A DNA stretch of 64,000 nucleotides from Mycolicibacterium septicum DSM 44393 (GTDB lineage: Bacteria > Actinomycetota > Actinomycetes > Mycobacteriales > Mycobacteriaceae). Below are positions 1 to 9,550 of this stretch, in pieces (position 1 is the first letter of the stretch; each line of letters opens with the position of its first letter). The position numbers were made by a program, and so were the translations under genes. Where the stretch lies: contig NZ_HG322951.1 of the NCBI RefSeq assembly GCF_000455325.1, forward strand, positions 2,568,188 to 2,632,187, read 5' to 3'. The notes beneath the pieces were generated by a model, which was given only the letters and a program-made list of their open reading frames with translations, ran no database searches and was not told where the DNA came from.

Positions 1-312
1 GGCAGCCAGCGCCCAGTTTCCGTGCTCGAGCATCGTGACCGTCTCGACCTGCATCGTGGAGAACGTGGTCAGCCCGCCGCACACCCCGGTGCCCAGCAGC
101 GGCCGGCGATAACTCGACACCGGCAGCCGCTCCAGCAGTCGCGTGGTGAAGTACCCCAGCAGAAACGCGCCGACGATGTTCACGATGAACGTGGGCCACG
201 GCCAATGGCCGGGTTGAGGCGCGGCGAGCACCGCCAGTCCGGCGCGCGCCAGCGTGCCCAGGGCGCCGCCGACGAAGACCGCGGCCAATTCTCGGGGGTC
301 ATGGCCAAACAT
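1..312 (-). CDS. crcB: Fluoride ion channel CrcB/FluC (partial, C-terminus off the left edge)
   Basis: Exports fluoride across the cytoplasmic membrane; family members are small dual-topology dimers. The minus strand reads open for 104 residues from an ATG at 312 to the window edge with no stop, so the C-terminus is missing. The family signature [13 protein letters not shown] lies at residues 74-86, and the asparagine of [10 protein letters not shown] (41-50) is also typical. Hydrophobic segments are visible near residues 9-30 and 42-58. The gene diverges from phosphoglucomutase; from memory, M. tuberculosis has pgmA beside a crcB pair, so a second crcB may follow outside the window. Confidence 0.88.
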   Translation of the reverse strand, partial: MFGHDPRELAAVFVGGALGTLARAGLAVLAAPQPGHWPWPTFIVNIVGAFLLGYFTTRLLERLPVSSYRRPLLGTGVCGGLTTFSTMQVETVTMLEHGNWALAA

Positions 313-382
313 GAAGTAAAAGTATGGCGTCTGGTGTGTGAGTGCCGGGCACCGACATCCGATCGGGAGCACAATCGGGTCC

Positions 383-2017
383 ATGGCTGCCAATCCCCGC
401 GCCGGACAACCGGCTCAACCCGAGGATCTCATCGACATCGCCGCGGTGGTGACCGCCTACTACACCCGGCGGCCCGACCCCGATGACATTGCGCAGCAGG
501 TGGTGTTCGGAACCTCCGGGCACCGCGGCTCCAGTCTGGACACCGCGTTCAACGAGGGCCACATCCTGGCCACCACCCAGGCCATCGTCGAATACCGCGC
601 CGCGCAGGGCACCACGGGCCCGCTGTTCCTCGGCCGCGACACCCACGCCCTGTCGGAACCGGCCTGGGCCTCGGCACTCGAGGTGCTGGCCGCCAACGAT
701 GTTGTGGCGATGATCGATTCGGCCGACCGCTATACCCCGACGCCCGCGGTCAGCCACGCGATCTTGACCTTCAACAGCGGCCGCGACACCGACCTGGCCG
801 ACGGCATCGTCGTCACCCCGTCGCACAACCCGCCGCGCGACGGCGGCTTCAAGTACAACCCGCCCAACGGCGGCCCCGCAGACACCGATGCGACAGGGTG
901 GATCGCCAAGCGCGCCAACGAGATCCTGCGTGACGGGTTCAAGGACGTGAAACGCATGCCGCTGTCGCGGGCGTTGCAGACGGCGCAGCGTCACGACTAC
1001 CTCGACGCCTACGTCTCGGATCTGCCCAATGTGGTGGACCTGCACGCGATCCGGGCCGAAGGCATCCGCATCGGTGCCGACCCGCTCGGCGGGGCCAGTG
1101 TGGACTACTGGGGCGCGATCGCCGAGCGGTACGACCTGGACCTGACCGTGGTGAACCCGCTGGTGGACGCGACGTGGCGGTTCATGACCCTGGACACCGA
1201 CGGCAAGATCCGGATGGACTGCAGCTCACCGAATGCCATGGCATCGCTCATCGCCAACCGGGACTCGTATCAGATCGCCACGGGCAACGACGCCGACTCT
1301 GACCGGCACGGCGTCGTCACCCCGGACGGCGGGCTGATGAACCCCAACCACTATCTGGCCGTGGCGATCGACTACCTCTACACCCACCGGCCGAACTGGC
1401 CTGCGGCCACCGCGGTTGGCAAGACCGCGGTGAGCAGTTCGATCATCGACCGGGTGGTGGGCGGGCTGGATCGCAAGCTGGTCGAGGTGCCGGTCGGGTT
1501 CAAGTGGTTCGTCGACGGTCTGATCGGCGGCGGCATCGGGTTCGGTGGCGAGGAGAGTGCCGGGGCCTCGTTCCTGCGTACCGACGGGTCGACGTGGACC
1601 ACCGACAAGGACGGGATCATCCTGGCGCTGCTGGCCTCGGAGATCCTGGCGATCACCGGGTCGACGCCGTCGCAGCGGTATGCCGAACTGGCCGAACGCT
1701 ACGGGTCGCCCACGTATGCGCGCATCGACGCCCCGGCCGACCGCGAGCAGAAGGCGCGGCTGGCGAAACTGTCGCCCGAGCAGGTGAGCGCCACCGAACT
1801 GGCCGGTGAGCCCATCACCGCGAAGCTCACCTCTGCACCGGGCAACGGCGCGGCGCTGGGCGGCCTGAAGGTCACGACGGAGAACGCCTGGTTCGCCGCG
1901 CGGCCGTCGGGAACCGAGGACGTCTACAAGATCTACGCCGAGTCCTTCCTCGGCCCCGACCATCTTGCGGAGGTGCAGGAAGCCGCCAAGGACGTGGTTA
2001 ATACAGTCATTGGGTGA
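383..2017 (+). CDS. pgm: Phosphoglucomutase, alpha-D-glucose phosphate-specific
   Basis: Interconverts glucose 1-phosphate and glucose 6-phosphate in the cytosol, linking glycolysis with glycogen, trehalose and cell-wall sugar-nucleotide supply. The 544 residues match the usual length (about 546). Visible family motifs are GTSGHRGSS near the N-terminus, the phosphoserine loop TPSHNP (Ser about 147), the metal loop [10 protein letters not shown] (about 301-310), the sugar loop [10 protein letters not shown], and the C-terminal phosphate-binding [16 protein letters not shown]. An in-frame upstream ATG at 338 exists, but MAANPRAGQ at 383 fits the family start, with GGGAG about 14 bases upstream. 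The stop overlaps the next gene's GTG. Confidence 0.93.
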   Translation: MAANPRAGQPAQPEDLIDIAAVVTAYYTRRPDPDDIAQQVVFGTSGHRGSSLDTAFNEGHILATTQAIVEYRAAQGTTGPLFLGRDTHALSEPAWASALEVLAANDVVAMIDSADRYTPTPAVSHAILTFNSGRDTDLADGIVVTPSHNPPRDGGFKYNPPNGGPADTDATGWIAKRANEILRDGFKDVKRMPLSRALQTAQRHDYLDAYVSDLPNVVDLHAIRAEGIRIGADPLGGASVDYWGAIAERYDLDLTVVNPLVDATWRFMTLDTDGKIRMDCSSPNAMASLIANRDSYQIATGNDADSDRHGVVTPDGGLMNPNHYLAVAIDYLYTHRPNWPAATAVGKTAVSSSIIDRVVGGLDRKLVEVPVGFKWFVDGLIGGGIGFGGEESAGASFLRTDGSTWTTDKDGIILALLASEILAITGSTPSQRYAELAERYGSPTYARIDAPADREQKARLAKLSPEQVSATELAGEPITAKLTSAPGNGAALGGLKVTTENAWFAARPSGTEDVYKIYAESFLGPDHLAEVQEAAKDVVNTVIG

Positions 2018-3276
2018 GCCTTACGGAGGACGACTGTCAGAGCGACACCAAGTCGAAGCTGCCTGGTGAAGTCTGGGTCCTGATCGTCGCCAACGCCGTC
2101 ATCGCGCTCGGCTACGGCGTGGTGGCGCCGGTGCTGCCGGCCTACGCCCGCCACTTCGGGGTCAGCATCAGCGCCGCGACCTTCGTCATCACCGCATTCG
2201 CGCTGATGAGGCTGTGTTTCGCGCCGGCCACCGGGGTGCTGATCCAGCGGCTGGGGGAGCGCCGGATCTACGTGTGGGGCCTGCTGATCGTCGCCGTGAC
2301 CACCGGGGCGTGCGCGTTCGCGCAGACGTATTGGCAGCTGCTGCTGTTCCGGTCGCTGGGCGGCGTCGGCTCGACGATGTTCTTCGTCTCGGCGCTGGGG
2401 TTGATGATCCGCGTCAGCCCGGAGGACGCCCGCGGCCGCGTGGCCGGCATGTTCTCCTCGGCATTCCTGGTCGGATCGGTCGGTGGGCCCGTTCTCGGCA
2501 GCCTCACCGCGGGGCTCGGCCTGAGCGCCCCGTTCGTGATCTACGGCGCCGCGCTGTTGGTGGCGGCCGCCGTGGTGTTCATCAGCCTGCGGCACTCGTC
2601 GCTGGCCGCGCCCGCGCCGGACGAAGGTGCCACGGTGACCGTCCGCACGGCGCTGCGCAACCGCGCCTACCGGGCGGCGCTGTTGTCGAACTTCGCCACC
2701 GGGTGGTCGGCCTTCGGGCTCCGAATTGCCTTGGTGCCGTTGTTCATCGTCGACGTGCTCCATCGCGGCCCCGGGATGGCAGGACTGGCGCTAGCCACCT
2801 TCGCCGTCGGCAACGTGTCCGCGGTGATTCCCAGCGGTTACCTCTCCGACCGGGTGGGACGACGCCTGCTGCTGATCGTCGGGCTCACCGCGGCCGGGAT
2901 CTCGACCGTGATGGTCGGGTTCACCGATGGGCTGACGCTGTTTCTCGTGAGCGCCTACATCGCGGGTTTCTCGACCGGAATCTTCACCGCACCTCAGCAG
3001 GCCGCAGTGGCCGACATCATCGGCAACAAGGCCCGCGGCGGCACCGCCGTCGCGACGTTCCAGATGATGGCCGACGTCGGTTCGGTCGGCGGCTCACTGC
3101 TGGTCGGGCTGATCGCGCAGTACCTGTCGTTCTCGTGGGCCTTCGTGATCAGCGGGGTGATCCTGCTGATCGCCGCCGTCGGCTGGATCTTCGCTCCAGA
3201 GACCCGCGGACGGCCCTCCGCCGAGCACACTCCGGCCCGCGCGCTCGGCCCGGAGGCCGGTGGAGAGGTCCCCTGA
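2014..3276 (+). CDS. MFS transporter (drug/metabolite exporter type)
   Basis: Major facilitator superfamily membrane carrier of 420 residues with the expected 12 hydrophobic segments. The MFS loop 2-3 motif appears diverged as [13 protein letters not shown] near residue 75, and a second copy, [11 protein letters not shown], lies between segments 8 and 9 in the C-terminal half. Its start GTG lies inside the phosphoglucomutase stop (GTGA), so translation is probably coupled. The substrate cannot be read from sequence; the family's usual role is proton-driven efflux. The C-terminal tail after about residue 395 is hydrophilic. The GTG start has no strong Shine-Dalgarno, consistent with re-initiation. 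Confidence 0.85.
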   Translation: MSLTEDDCQSDTKSKLPGEVWVLIVANAVIALGYGVVAPVLPAYARHFGVSISAATFVITAFALMRLCFAPATGVLIQRLGERRIYVWGLLIVAVTTGACAFAQTYWQLLLFRSLGGVGSTMFFVSALGLMIRVSPEDARGRVAGMFSSAFLVGSVGGPVLGSLTAGLGLSAPFVIYGAALLVAAAVVFISLRHSSLAAPAPDEGATVTVRTALRNRAYRAALLSNFATGWSAFGLRIALVPLFIVDVLHRGPGMAGLALATFAVGNVSAVIPSGYLSDRVGRRLLLIVGLTAAGISTVMVGFTDGLTLFLVSAYIAGFSTGIFTAPQQAAVADIIGNKARGGTAVATFQMMADVGSVGGSLLVGLIAQYLSFSWAFVISGVILLIAAVGWIFAPETRGRPSAEHTPARALGPEAGGEVP

Positions 3277-3331
3277 CCAGCGATTTTGAACCTGGGGTAG
3301 CGGTGGTGTAACTTCGTGGGGCACGACAAAC

Positions 3332-3404
3332 GGGGCTATGGCGCAGTTGGTAGCGCACCACACTGGCAGTGTGGGGGTCAGGGGTTCGAATCCCCTTAGC
3401 TCCA
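3332..3404 (+). tRNA. tRNA-Ala(GGC)
   Basis: A full cloverleaf of 73 nt can be drawn: acceptor GGGGCTA/TAGCTCC with discriminator A, D stem GCGC/GCGC, anticodon stem CCACA/TGTGG with loop CTGGCAG (anticodon GGC), and T arm AGGGG-TTCGAAT-CCCCT. The acceptor has the G3:U70 wobble pair, the identity element for alanyl-tRNA synthetase. CCA is not encoded. It is followed directly by a hairpin terminator. Confidence 0.96.
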
Positions 3405-3411
3405 CGTTTGT

Positions 3412-3447
3412 AAAACCCGCTCTGACTTCGGTCGGGGCGGGTTTTTT
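3412..3447 (+). terminator. Rho-independent terminator after tRNA-Ala
   Basis: AAAACCCGC pairs with GCGGGTTTTTT across a roughly 15-nt loop and ends in a T run, 8 nt after the tRNA. Confidence 0.85.
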
Positions 3448-3526
3448 GGTTTGCGGATCAGGCAATGCTGAGCAGATGCCCAGCAAATCGGTGACGCAGC
3501 CGTCATCCTGCGGTAGCTTGCCCTGC

Positions 3527-4651
3527 ATGCCCTTGGAGCTGGCCTCGTTCTTTCGGACAACTCTGCCGCTCGATCTCAGCGGGCTGGGCGACCTCGATGA
3601 TGGCCGCTACCACTCCCTTTGGCTGCCCGATCACCTGGTGAGTTTCTGGCCGGACTCGATCTGGACGGCCGAGTTCACCGACCTCGCGGAGCTGTCGCCG
3701 TCACCGCACCGCTACCTGGACACCCTCAGTCTCGCCGGTGCCGTCGCGGCACGCACCACCCGCACCCGGCTTGCCACCAGCGTTCTCGACACCGTTCGAC
3801 GCCACCCGGTGATGCTGGCCCAGTCGGCACTGACCCTCAGCCATCTCTCGGACGGCCGGTTCATCCTGGGACTGGGCGCCGGCGAGCGCGAGAACCTGAC
3901 GCCATACGGCTTCGACCACCGGTGCGCGGTGAGTCGGTTCGCCGAGGCACTCCGGCTGATCCGGCTGCTGTGGAACACCGACGGACCGATCGACTTCGCT
4001 GGGCAGTACTTCACGCTGGAGCACGCCCGGCTGGATACCGAGCTGCACCACACCGGGCCGCCACCCATCTGGATCGGGGCCAACGGCCCCCGCATGCTGC
4101 GGCTGGTCGGGGAATTCGGCGATGGCTGGTGGCCGACGGGCAGCGCCGGGCCGGAGAGCTATGCCAACCAGCTGGCCGGCATTCGGGAGGCGGCCGAACA
4201 GGCCGGGCGCGACCCGGAGGCGATCACGCCCGCGAAGATGGTGGTCTGCCTCATCGGTGAGCCCGACGAACTGAGCGTGATTGTGCAACGCCCGCTCGTG
4301 AAGTCGCTGGTGCTGCAACTGACGGCAGACGCGCTGCGAACCACCGGTCACCGCCATCCGATGGGGGAGCACTGGCGCGGCATCCAGGACATCGACCCAC
4401 GCGTGTTGACCCGCGACAGACTGCTCCGGCTCTTCGAACAGGTCGACCCGGCCGCGATCCTGTCCGTCGTTCCGCACGGGACGCCGAAGCAGGTCGCCAC
4501 GCAGATCGCCGAATTCGCCGAGGCGGGTGCCCAAGTCGTCTCGGTGCTCGACTACAGCGGAATGGCCGGGCAGGCCTACGCCGCCGAGTCGGCACGCAAA
4601 GTTCGCGAGGTCGAAGACGAATTGCTGAAGCTCACAGGAAGCACACCATGA
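3527..4651 (+). CDS. LLM-class F420-dependent oxidoreductase
   Basis: Luciferase-like monooxygenase/reductase of 374 residues (TIM-barrel fold), probably using F420 or FMN. Typical stretches are LTLSHLSDGRFILGLGAGE and PIWIGANGPRMLRLVGEFGDGWWPTG. The frame stays open upstream through the tRNA, so the start was set at MPLELASFF (ATG 3527); ATG 3476 is the alternative. It heads a five-gene operon (3527-8975) with ATGA/GTGA overlaps, together with a sulfotransferase, DUF1214, a VOC protein and an esterase. This suggests catabolism or modification of a hydrophobic small molecule. The substrate is unknown. Confidence 0.85.
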   Translation: MPLELASFFRTTLPLDLSGLGDLDDGRYHSLWLPDHLVSFWPDSIWTAEFTDLAELSPSPHRYLDTLSLAGAVAARTTRTRLATSVLDTVRRHPVMLAQSALTLSHLSDGRFILGLGAGERENLTPYGFDHRCAVSRFAEALRLIRLLWNTDGPIDFAGQYFTLEHARLDTELHHTGPPPIWIGANGPRMLRLVGEFGDGWWPTGSAGPESYANQLAGIREAAEQAGRDPEAITPAKMVVCLIGEPDELSVIVQRPLVKSLVLQLTADALRTTGHRHPMGEHWRGIQDIDPRVLTRDRLLRLFEQVDPAAILSVVPHGTPKQVATQIAEFAEAGAQVVSVLDYSGMAGQAYAAESARKVREVEDELLKLTGSTP

Positions 4652-5799
4652 CAACCTTGGACACCGACGTCCTCATCGCCGCCGCGCAGAAGTCGACCGG
4701 GCTCACCGACTTCGGCGACGAAACCCTGCCCGCCCGCGTGGCACTGGTCGTCGACAGGATGAACAGCGCCCAACTCGACGAAACCGGCTCGCGGGCAGCT
4801 GCATTGACGATCGACGGACTGCTCACGAGCCGCCTGCGGTTCATCGCAGACCATGCCCGCCTGCCGCTGCAGGCAGAACCGATCACGGCCCCGCTCTTCG
4901 CCACCGGCGAGCCTCGGTCGGGAACGACGCTGCTGCATGCCCTGCTCGCCGAGGACGAGGATTCCCGCGCGCTGCGGTTCTGGGAGGTGATGTATCCCTC
5001 GCCACCACCCGGCCCAGCCGGCGTCGACGACCCGCGCCGCGCGCAGGCCGATGCCGACTGGCGGGAGATCCTCGATCGCATCCCGCCGTGGATCGTCAGC
5101 CACCCGTACAACGATCTGCTCGGTGCCGGGCTGCCCGAGTGTGAACGTACGTGGGCCTTCGACTTCCGTGCGACCAACCCGAGCGCCTGGTGGCGGGTCC
5201 CGCTCACGATCCAGAACTTCGGCCAAGACCATCGCGCGCAATACGCGCTGCACCGCATGATGCTGCAACACATCCAACACTCGCGCCCGCCGAAACGCTG
5301 GGTGCTCAAGGGCTTTCACGGCCGACGCCTGCGCGCGCTCTTCGACACCTACCCCGACGCGCGCATCGTCTGGGTACACCGTGACCCGGTGCAGGTGCTC
5401 GCCTCCCAGATCGTGGCCTTCGGGCGGATCAACGAGAGTCTTGCCGGGGCGCTGGATTGGACGCAGTATGCCAAGGACACCATCGAGGGGTCGCGGGCGA
5501 ACTTCCACGCCTACCTCACCGACCCGCTGGTGGACGACCCGCGTATCCACCACGTCCGCTACCGCGACTTCGTCGCCGACCCGGTCGCCGCGATCGGGGG
5601 TTTCTACGACTTCGCCGGACTTCCGTTGACCGCCGCCGCCGAAAAGGCGATGCGCGACTACCTCGTCACCAACCGCAGCGACCGGTACGGCAAGTTCACC
5701 TACTCCACCGACGTCCTACCGGTCCCCGTACAGCAGCTGCACGACGAGTTCGCCGGATACCGCGAGCGATTCGGCATCGACATCGAGACGAGGCACTGA
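4648..5799 (+). CDS. Sulfotransferase family protein (PAPS-dependent type)
   Basis: Cytosolic sulfotransferase-fold protein of 383 residues (Sulfotransfer_3-like). The 5'-phosphosulfate loop reads TGEPRSGTTLLHALLAED (residues about 85-102), and the 3'-phosphate-binding strand RIVWVHRDPVQVLAS lies about 140 residues later. The ATG overlaps the stop of the preceding LLM gene and the stop overlaps the DUF1214 start, so it is translationally coupled on both sides. Family members transfer sulfonate from PAPS to hydroxyl groups of lipids or small molecules. A second family member lies at 44545-45732, also beside oxidoreductases. The acceptor is unknown. Confidence 0.85.
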   Translation: MTTLDTDVLIAAAQKSTGLTDFGDETLPARVALVVDRMNSAQLDETGSRAAALTIDGLLTSRLRFIADHARLPLQAEPITAPLFATGEPRSGTTLLHALLAEDEDSRALRFWEVMYPSPPPGPAGVDDPRRAQADADWREILDRIPPWIVSHPYNDLLGAGLPECERTWAFDFRATNPSAWWRVPLTIQNFGQDHRAQYALHRMMLQHIQHSRPPKRWVLKGFHGRRLRALFDTYPDARIVWVHRDPVQVLASQIVAFGRINESLAGALDWTQYAKDTIEGSRANFHAYLTDPLVDDPRIHHVRYRDFVADPVAAIGGFYDFAGLPLTAAAEKAMRDYLVTNRSDRYGKFTYSTDVLPVPVQQLHDEFAGYRERFGIDIETRH

Positions 5800-7043
5800 T
5801 GGCGTTCGGCGACACCGCGGACGACGCGGCGCTGCGTGCGGCGTGGCACGACTTCTGCGACCGGCTCAAGGTCGCCGGAGATCTGGCGTTCAAGGACACC
5901 TCGCCGCCGAATGCGTTGCAGCGCGCCGACGCTTTCCGTTACCTCACGCAGAATCTCGGGCAGGCATACGATCTCGCCCTGGAGACCAAGAGCACCCGCT
6001 ATCCGATGATCCATCCGTTCTGCGGGCCGAGCCGCAAGCTCGGCGGCGACAACGCCGACTTCGTCTATCTACAGGCCTGGATCGACGGCGCATCGACGTA
6101 TCGCGTCGAAGGTGATCGGGGGACTGCGCGTTTCATCAACTTCACCGTGCAGGGGCCGCGTCCGGAAAAGGACGTCTACTACGGCGCCGATCACCCCAAT
6201 CTGCATGAGCCCTTCGGGGATACCCCTGAGGCGAACATCACCGGTGATGAGCTTGTCACCGAGCCCGACGGCAGCTTCGTGCTCTACGTCGGAGGGGAAC
6301 GGCGAGAACCGAATTGGCTGCCCACGACAGCGGGCTCACGCAAGCTCTTCATGCGGCAGGGCTTCGACTCCTGGGCGGAGCGCTCGGCGCAATTCAGCAT
6401 CGAACGCATCGACATGGACGAGCCACGTCCCGTTCCGACCCCGCAGGATCTCATCGCGTCGATGCAGTGGGCCGGCGACTTCCTCACCGGGGCGATGACC
6501 GACTGGCCGGACCGCGAACTGCAGATCGGCTCGCTGTTCGGCGAGCCCGAGCCCAACGTCTTTCCCGGCGCGCGCTTCGCCGGCACGGCTGAGCAACGCG
6601 ATGCGCGCCGCGGCCGGCTCATCGTCACCATGCCATGGCGCCTCGGGCCGGACGAAGCGCTGCTCTTCGAGTTCGCCGACGACAGCGAGTTCTGGATGCT
6701 GACCAACATGGGAGCATTTTGGAACAGCATGGACTACCTGTATCGGCCGGTGAGCCACACCCCGAGCAGATCGGCGATCGACTCCGACGGCCGTGTGCGA
6801 ATGGTGCTGGCCCACAACGATCCCGGCGTGCACAACTGGATCGACACCCAACGTTTCAGTGAGGGCTATCTCACCATGCGTGTCATCGGCAGCAGGCAGG
6901 TGCCCGACGTCAGCACCACCGTAGTGCCGTTGACCGAGCTGGACACCGTGCTGCCGGCCGAAACCCGGCGCGTCACGGCCGACGAACGCGCCGCGCAACT
7001 GCACGCTCGCTTCGACGCCATCCGCCGCAGGTACAGGATCTGA
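5799..7043 (+). CDS. DUF1214 domain-containing protein
   Basis: Cytoplasmic protein of 414 residues with no signal peptide. It matches from memory the DUF1214-containing proteins common in mycobacterial degradation clusters: N-terminal LKVAGDLAFKDTSPPNALQRAD, then FCGPSRKLGGDNADFVYLQ, and a C-terminal half with NMGAFWNSMDYLYRPVSHTPSRS and DPGVHNWIDTQRFSEG. The biochemical role is unknown. The start ATG shares its A with the stop of the sulfotransferase, so the upstream in-frame extension (to 5457) is not used. The next gene begins 1 nt after its stop. Context implies the same pathway as the neighbouring LLM, sulfotransferase and esterase. Confidence 0.8.
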   Translation: MAFGDTADDAALRAAWHDFCDRLKVAGDLAFKDTSPPNALQRADAFRYLTQNLGQAYDLALETKSTRYPMIHPFCGPSRKLGGDNADFVYLQAWIDGASTYRVEGDRGTARFINFTVQGPRPEKDVYYGADHPNLHEPFGDTPEANITGDELVTEPDGSFVLYVGGERREPNWLPTTAGSRKLFMRQGFDSWAERSAQFSIERIDMDEPRPVPTPQDLIASMQWAGDFLTGAMTDWPDRELQIGSLFGEPEPNVFPGARFAGTAEQRDARRGRLIVTMPWRLGPDEALLFEFADDSEFWMLTNMGAFWNSMDYLYRPVSHTPSRSAIDSDGRVRMVLAHNDPGVHNWIDTQRFSEGYLTMRVIGSRQVPDVSTTVVPLTELDTVLPAETRRVTADERAAQLHARFDAIRRRYRI

Positions 7044-7044
7044 C

Positions 7045-7551
7045 ATGGACCCCAGACTCGACACGCTCGCCGCGTCGGCCTTCGACAACGTCTACCACGT
7101 GGGCCACCTCGTACCCGACCTGGCGACAGCCATGGACTCTGTGTCGGCAGCCATGCAGATCTCCTGGGCGCCACCGTTCGAGATGCGCAGCGGCTTCACC
7201 CGGCCCGACGGGTCCGCGGACGACCAGACCGTACGCATCGCGTTCTCCGCGTCCGGCCCGCCGTACCTCGAACTGATCGAAGTTGTCGCTGATCTAGATT
7301 CGATCTTCGCCGAACCGAAGTCCGGCGGCATGCACCACCTCGGCTACTACGCGGAGCGCTGGCGCGACGACGTCGCCCGGCTGCAGGCAGACGGTTGGGA
7401 GTTGGAGCGCACCGGTGCCGGGGTGGCGTTCCTGCGCGACCCGCGCAGCGGACTGCGCGTCGAGGTGGTGAGCTTCAAGGGCCGCGACTTTCTGACCCGG
7501 ATACTCAACGGTGAGATGGCGCAGAACTATCCGCTGACCGAGCGCTCGTGA
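7045..7551 (+). CDS. VOC-superfamily (glyoxalase/bleomycin-resistance) protein
   Basis: 168-residue protein with the paired beta-alpha-beta-beta-beta pattern of the vicinal oxygen chelate fold: FDNVYHVGHLVPDLATAMD at the N-terminus supplies the first metal-type histidine, and SGGMHHLGYYAERWRDDVARL opens the second half. It resembles the epimerase/lyase-like VOC proteins of degradation operons more than ring-cleavage dioxygenases, since it is too short for the two-domain dioxygenases. The start lies 1 nt after DUF1214, and the GTGA at its end couples it to the esterase. The reaction is unknown. Confidence 0.78.
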   Translation: MDPRLDTLAASAFDNVYHVGHLVPDLATAMDSVSAAMQISWAPPFEMRSGFTRPDGSADDQTVRIAFSASGPPYLELIEVVADLDSIFAEPKSGGMHHLGYYAERWRDDVARLQADGWELERTGAGVAFLRDPRSGLRVEVVSFKGRDFLTRILNGEMAQNYPLTERS

Positions 7552-8975
7552 CCGCCGTCGCGCACACCTCGTACGGAGCACTGCGCGGCGACGGGCACGG
7601 CGACGTCATCGTCTTCCGTGGTGTGCCGTACGCGGCGGTGCCGACGGGTGTACATCGTTGGTGTCCACCACAACCCGTGCCTTGCTGGACCGGCGTGCGG
7701 GAGGCGATAGCGTTCGGCGCGATCGCCCCGCAGGACATCGCGCCCGAGCGGCTGGCCAAGCGCGGCCTGACCATGAGCGAGGACTGTCTCACCCTCAACA
7801 TCTGGACCCCCGCGGTCGACGACCACCGCCGGCCTGTGCTGGTCTTTCTGCACGGCGGCGGGCAGGCTCAGGGCCACGGTTCGGCACCGCTGCTCGATGG
7901 TGCGCGACTGGCCCGGCGCGGCGACATCGTAGTGGTGACAGTGAATTTCCGGCTCGGGGTTCTGGGTTCGCTCTACGCGCCGGATTGGCACGGGGCCGAC
8001 TCCACCAACCTGACATTGCGCGACCAGTGCCACGCGCTGCGGTGGGTGCACGCGCAGATCGGCGCTTTCGGCGGCGACCCCGACGCCGTCACGGTGGCGG
8101 GGCAGTCCTCGGGCGCGATCGCGGTATCGGCCTTGCTCGCCGGCGGGTGCCGCCTCTTCGACCGCGCGATTCTGCAAAGCGGCGGTTTGGAACGCGTCCG
8201 CTCGACCGCAGCCGCCGCGGCCGTGGCTGAGAAAGTCATCTCATCGGTTGGCCGAGAACCGGACGTCGAGCAGATCCTTACCGCACAGAGGCGCATCGAC
8301 ACCGGATTCGTGCCGCCGCAGGGCCCGTTCCATCCCTGCATCGACGGCGACGTCATCGTCGATCACCCGTTGGTGGTCGCGCGCACCCGCGCCATGCCGG
8401 AGACGCCCATCCTCGCCGGAACGACGCGCGACGAATGGCGGATCTTCGACGCGGCGCTGGATGAGCGGGTCTTCACCGAGCAGTACGTGCACGACAGGGC
8501 GCGGGCACTCGCCGGGGACGGTCACGACCCGGGCGCGGTGGTGGCTACCTACCGCGCCGACCAGCACACGCTTCGCGATGTCGCCAGCGCGATGGTCACC
8601 GATTACCACTTCACCGCGCCTACCGAGCAGTTCGTCAGGGCCCACGCCGAGCGCGGCAACCCGGTGTTTCGCTACGAACTGCAGTGGCCTTCTCCGCGCG
8701 CCGGGTTCGGGGCCTGCCACGATTCGTGTCTGCCCCTGCTGTTCGGCACGCTGGACGCCGCGCCCGCACTGGCCGGTGCCGACGAGGCGGCCCTCCAGAT
8801 GTCGGATGTAGTTCAGCAACTGTGGCTGGCGTTCGTTCGTGGGGGAGAGCCCTGGGATCGCTATGACGGGGTCGGCGGGCTCACGATGCTGCTCGGCCCC
8901 GAGACCCGAATCGTCCGCCGGCACCGCGCGGAGCAACTCGCGATCTGGGAGAATCGCTATCCCGCCTACGGGTAG
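7548..8975 (+). CDS. Carboxylesterase type B (alpha/beta hydrolase)
   Basis: 475-residue carboxylesterase/lipase. Family landmarks are the N-terminal IVFRGVPYA, SEDCLTLNIWTP, the oxyanion-hole loop LVFLHGGG, the nucleophile elbow VAGQSSGAIA (serine in GxSxG) and the catalytic-histidine region GACHDSCLPLLFG. No signal peptide is visible, so it is probably cytosolic. It hydrolyses carboxylic esters of a hydrophobic substrate. It is the last gene of the 3527-8975 operon and starts with GTG overlapping the VOC stop. Substrate esters or lactones made by the neighbouring LLM enzyme are a reasonable guess. Confidence 0.88.
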   Translation: MTAVAHTSYGALRGDGHGDVIVFRGVPYAAVPTGVHRWCPPQPVPCWTGVREAIAFGAIAPQDIAPERLAKRGLTMSEDCLTLNIWTPAVDDHRRPVLVFLHGGGQAQGHGSAPLLDGARLARRGDIVVVTVNFRLGVLGSLYAPDWHGADSTNLTLRDQCHALRWVHAQIGAFGGDPDAVTVAGQSSGAIAVSALLAGGCRLFDRAILQSGGLERVRSTAAAAAVAEKVISSVGREPDVEQILTAQRRIDTGFVPPQGPFHPCIDGDVIVDHPLVVARTRAMPETPILAGTTRDEWRIFDAALDERVFTEQYVHDRARALAGDGHDPGAVVATYRADQHTLRDVASAMVTDYHFTAPTEQFVRAHAERGNPVFRYELQWPSPRAGFGACHDSCLPLLFGTLDAAPALAGADEAALQMSDVVQQLWLAFVRGGEPWDRYDGVGGLTMLLGPETRIVRRHRAEQLAIWENRYPAYG

Positions 8976-9007
8976 GCGACTTTGGCCGGACGCTCCGGGG
9001 TTGCGCC

Positions 9008-9448
9008 TTATGCCAAGTCGGACAAGACCTTTCGCGCAGCTTCGAGTTCTGCTTCCAAGGCGGCCACTTTGGCAGCCTGTTCGGAGCGGGCCGCCTCGAT
9101 CACCTCATCGATCGGGGTGGAGAGGTCCTCGTGTAGTTCCTTGGCGGCCCGGGACACTGCGGCGGCCGCGACCGCGACGTTGCGCGCAAGGTAGGTGGTG
9201 CCCTGCTTGAGCTCGGCGTGCCATTCGCCGTCGGCCGTGCCGGTGACGGTGAGGGTCAGCTCGATGGTCTTGGCCTTCTTGCCCGGTGCCTTCTTGGCCG
9301 GGGTCCGCTTGGGCTTCTCGTCGGCGGGCGCTTCGGAGGCAGGTGCGTCGGTCTCGGGCGTACTCTCTGCCGAGGAGATCAACGTGTCGGGAGTGTCGGA
9401 GTCGATGGTCAACGTTTCTGGCGCCTCAGTGTCTACAGTCATCGTCAC
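9008..9448 (-). CDS. Conserved actinobacterial protein, acidic/Lys-rich N-terminus (DUF6319-like)
   Basis: 146 residues of unknown function. The N-terminus (1-45) is a Thr/Asp/Glu/Pro-rich, probably disordered region. A basic PAKKAPGKKAK stretch follows (about 49-59), then a short beta-rich segment TIELTLTVTGTADGEWHAEL, and a helical C-terminus with heptad-like AAKVAALEAELEAARKVL. The tail resembles nucleoid- or surface-linked mycobacterial proteins, but no function can be assigned; the DUF6319 label is from memory. It converges with the esterase with only about 30 nt between stops. Confidence 0.7.
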   Translation of the reverse strand: MTMTVDTEAPETLTIDSDTPDTLISSAESTPETDAPASEAPADEKPKRTPAKKAPGKKAKTIELTLTVTGTADGEWHAELKQGTTYLARNVAVAAAAVSRAAKELHEDLSTPIDEVIEAARSEQAAKVAALEAELEAARKVLSDLA

Positions 9449-9550
9449 GGCGAACTCCTTCTAAGCATCGCTTGCGCTGGGCGGGCTGGCGGTCGCAGAT
9501 ATTAGAACACACGTTCGACGCCCGCGGTCAAGTCGACGCGCCCGCCGCGC

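Noticed and set aside
3332..3404. tRNA-Ala as an integration site with an island
   Set aside because: No repeat of the tRNA 3' end, integrase or phage gene was found downstream in the window.
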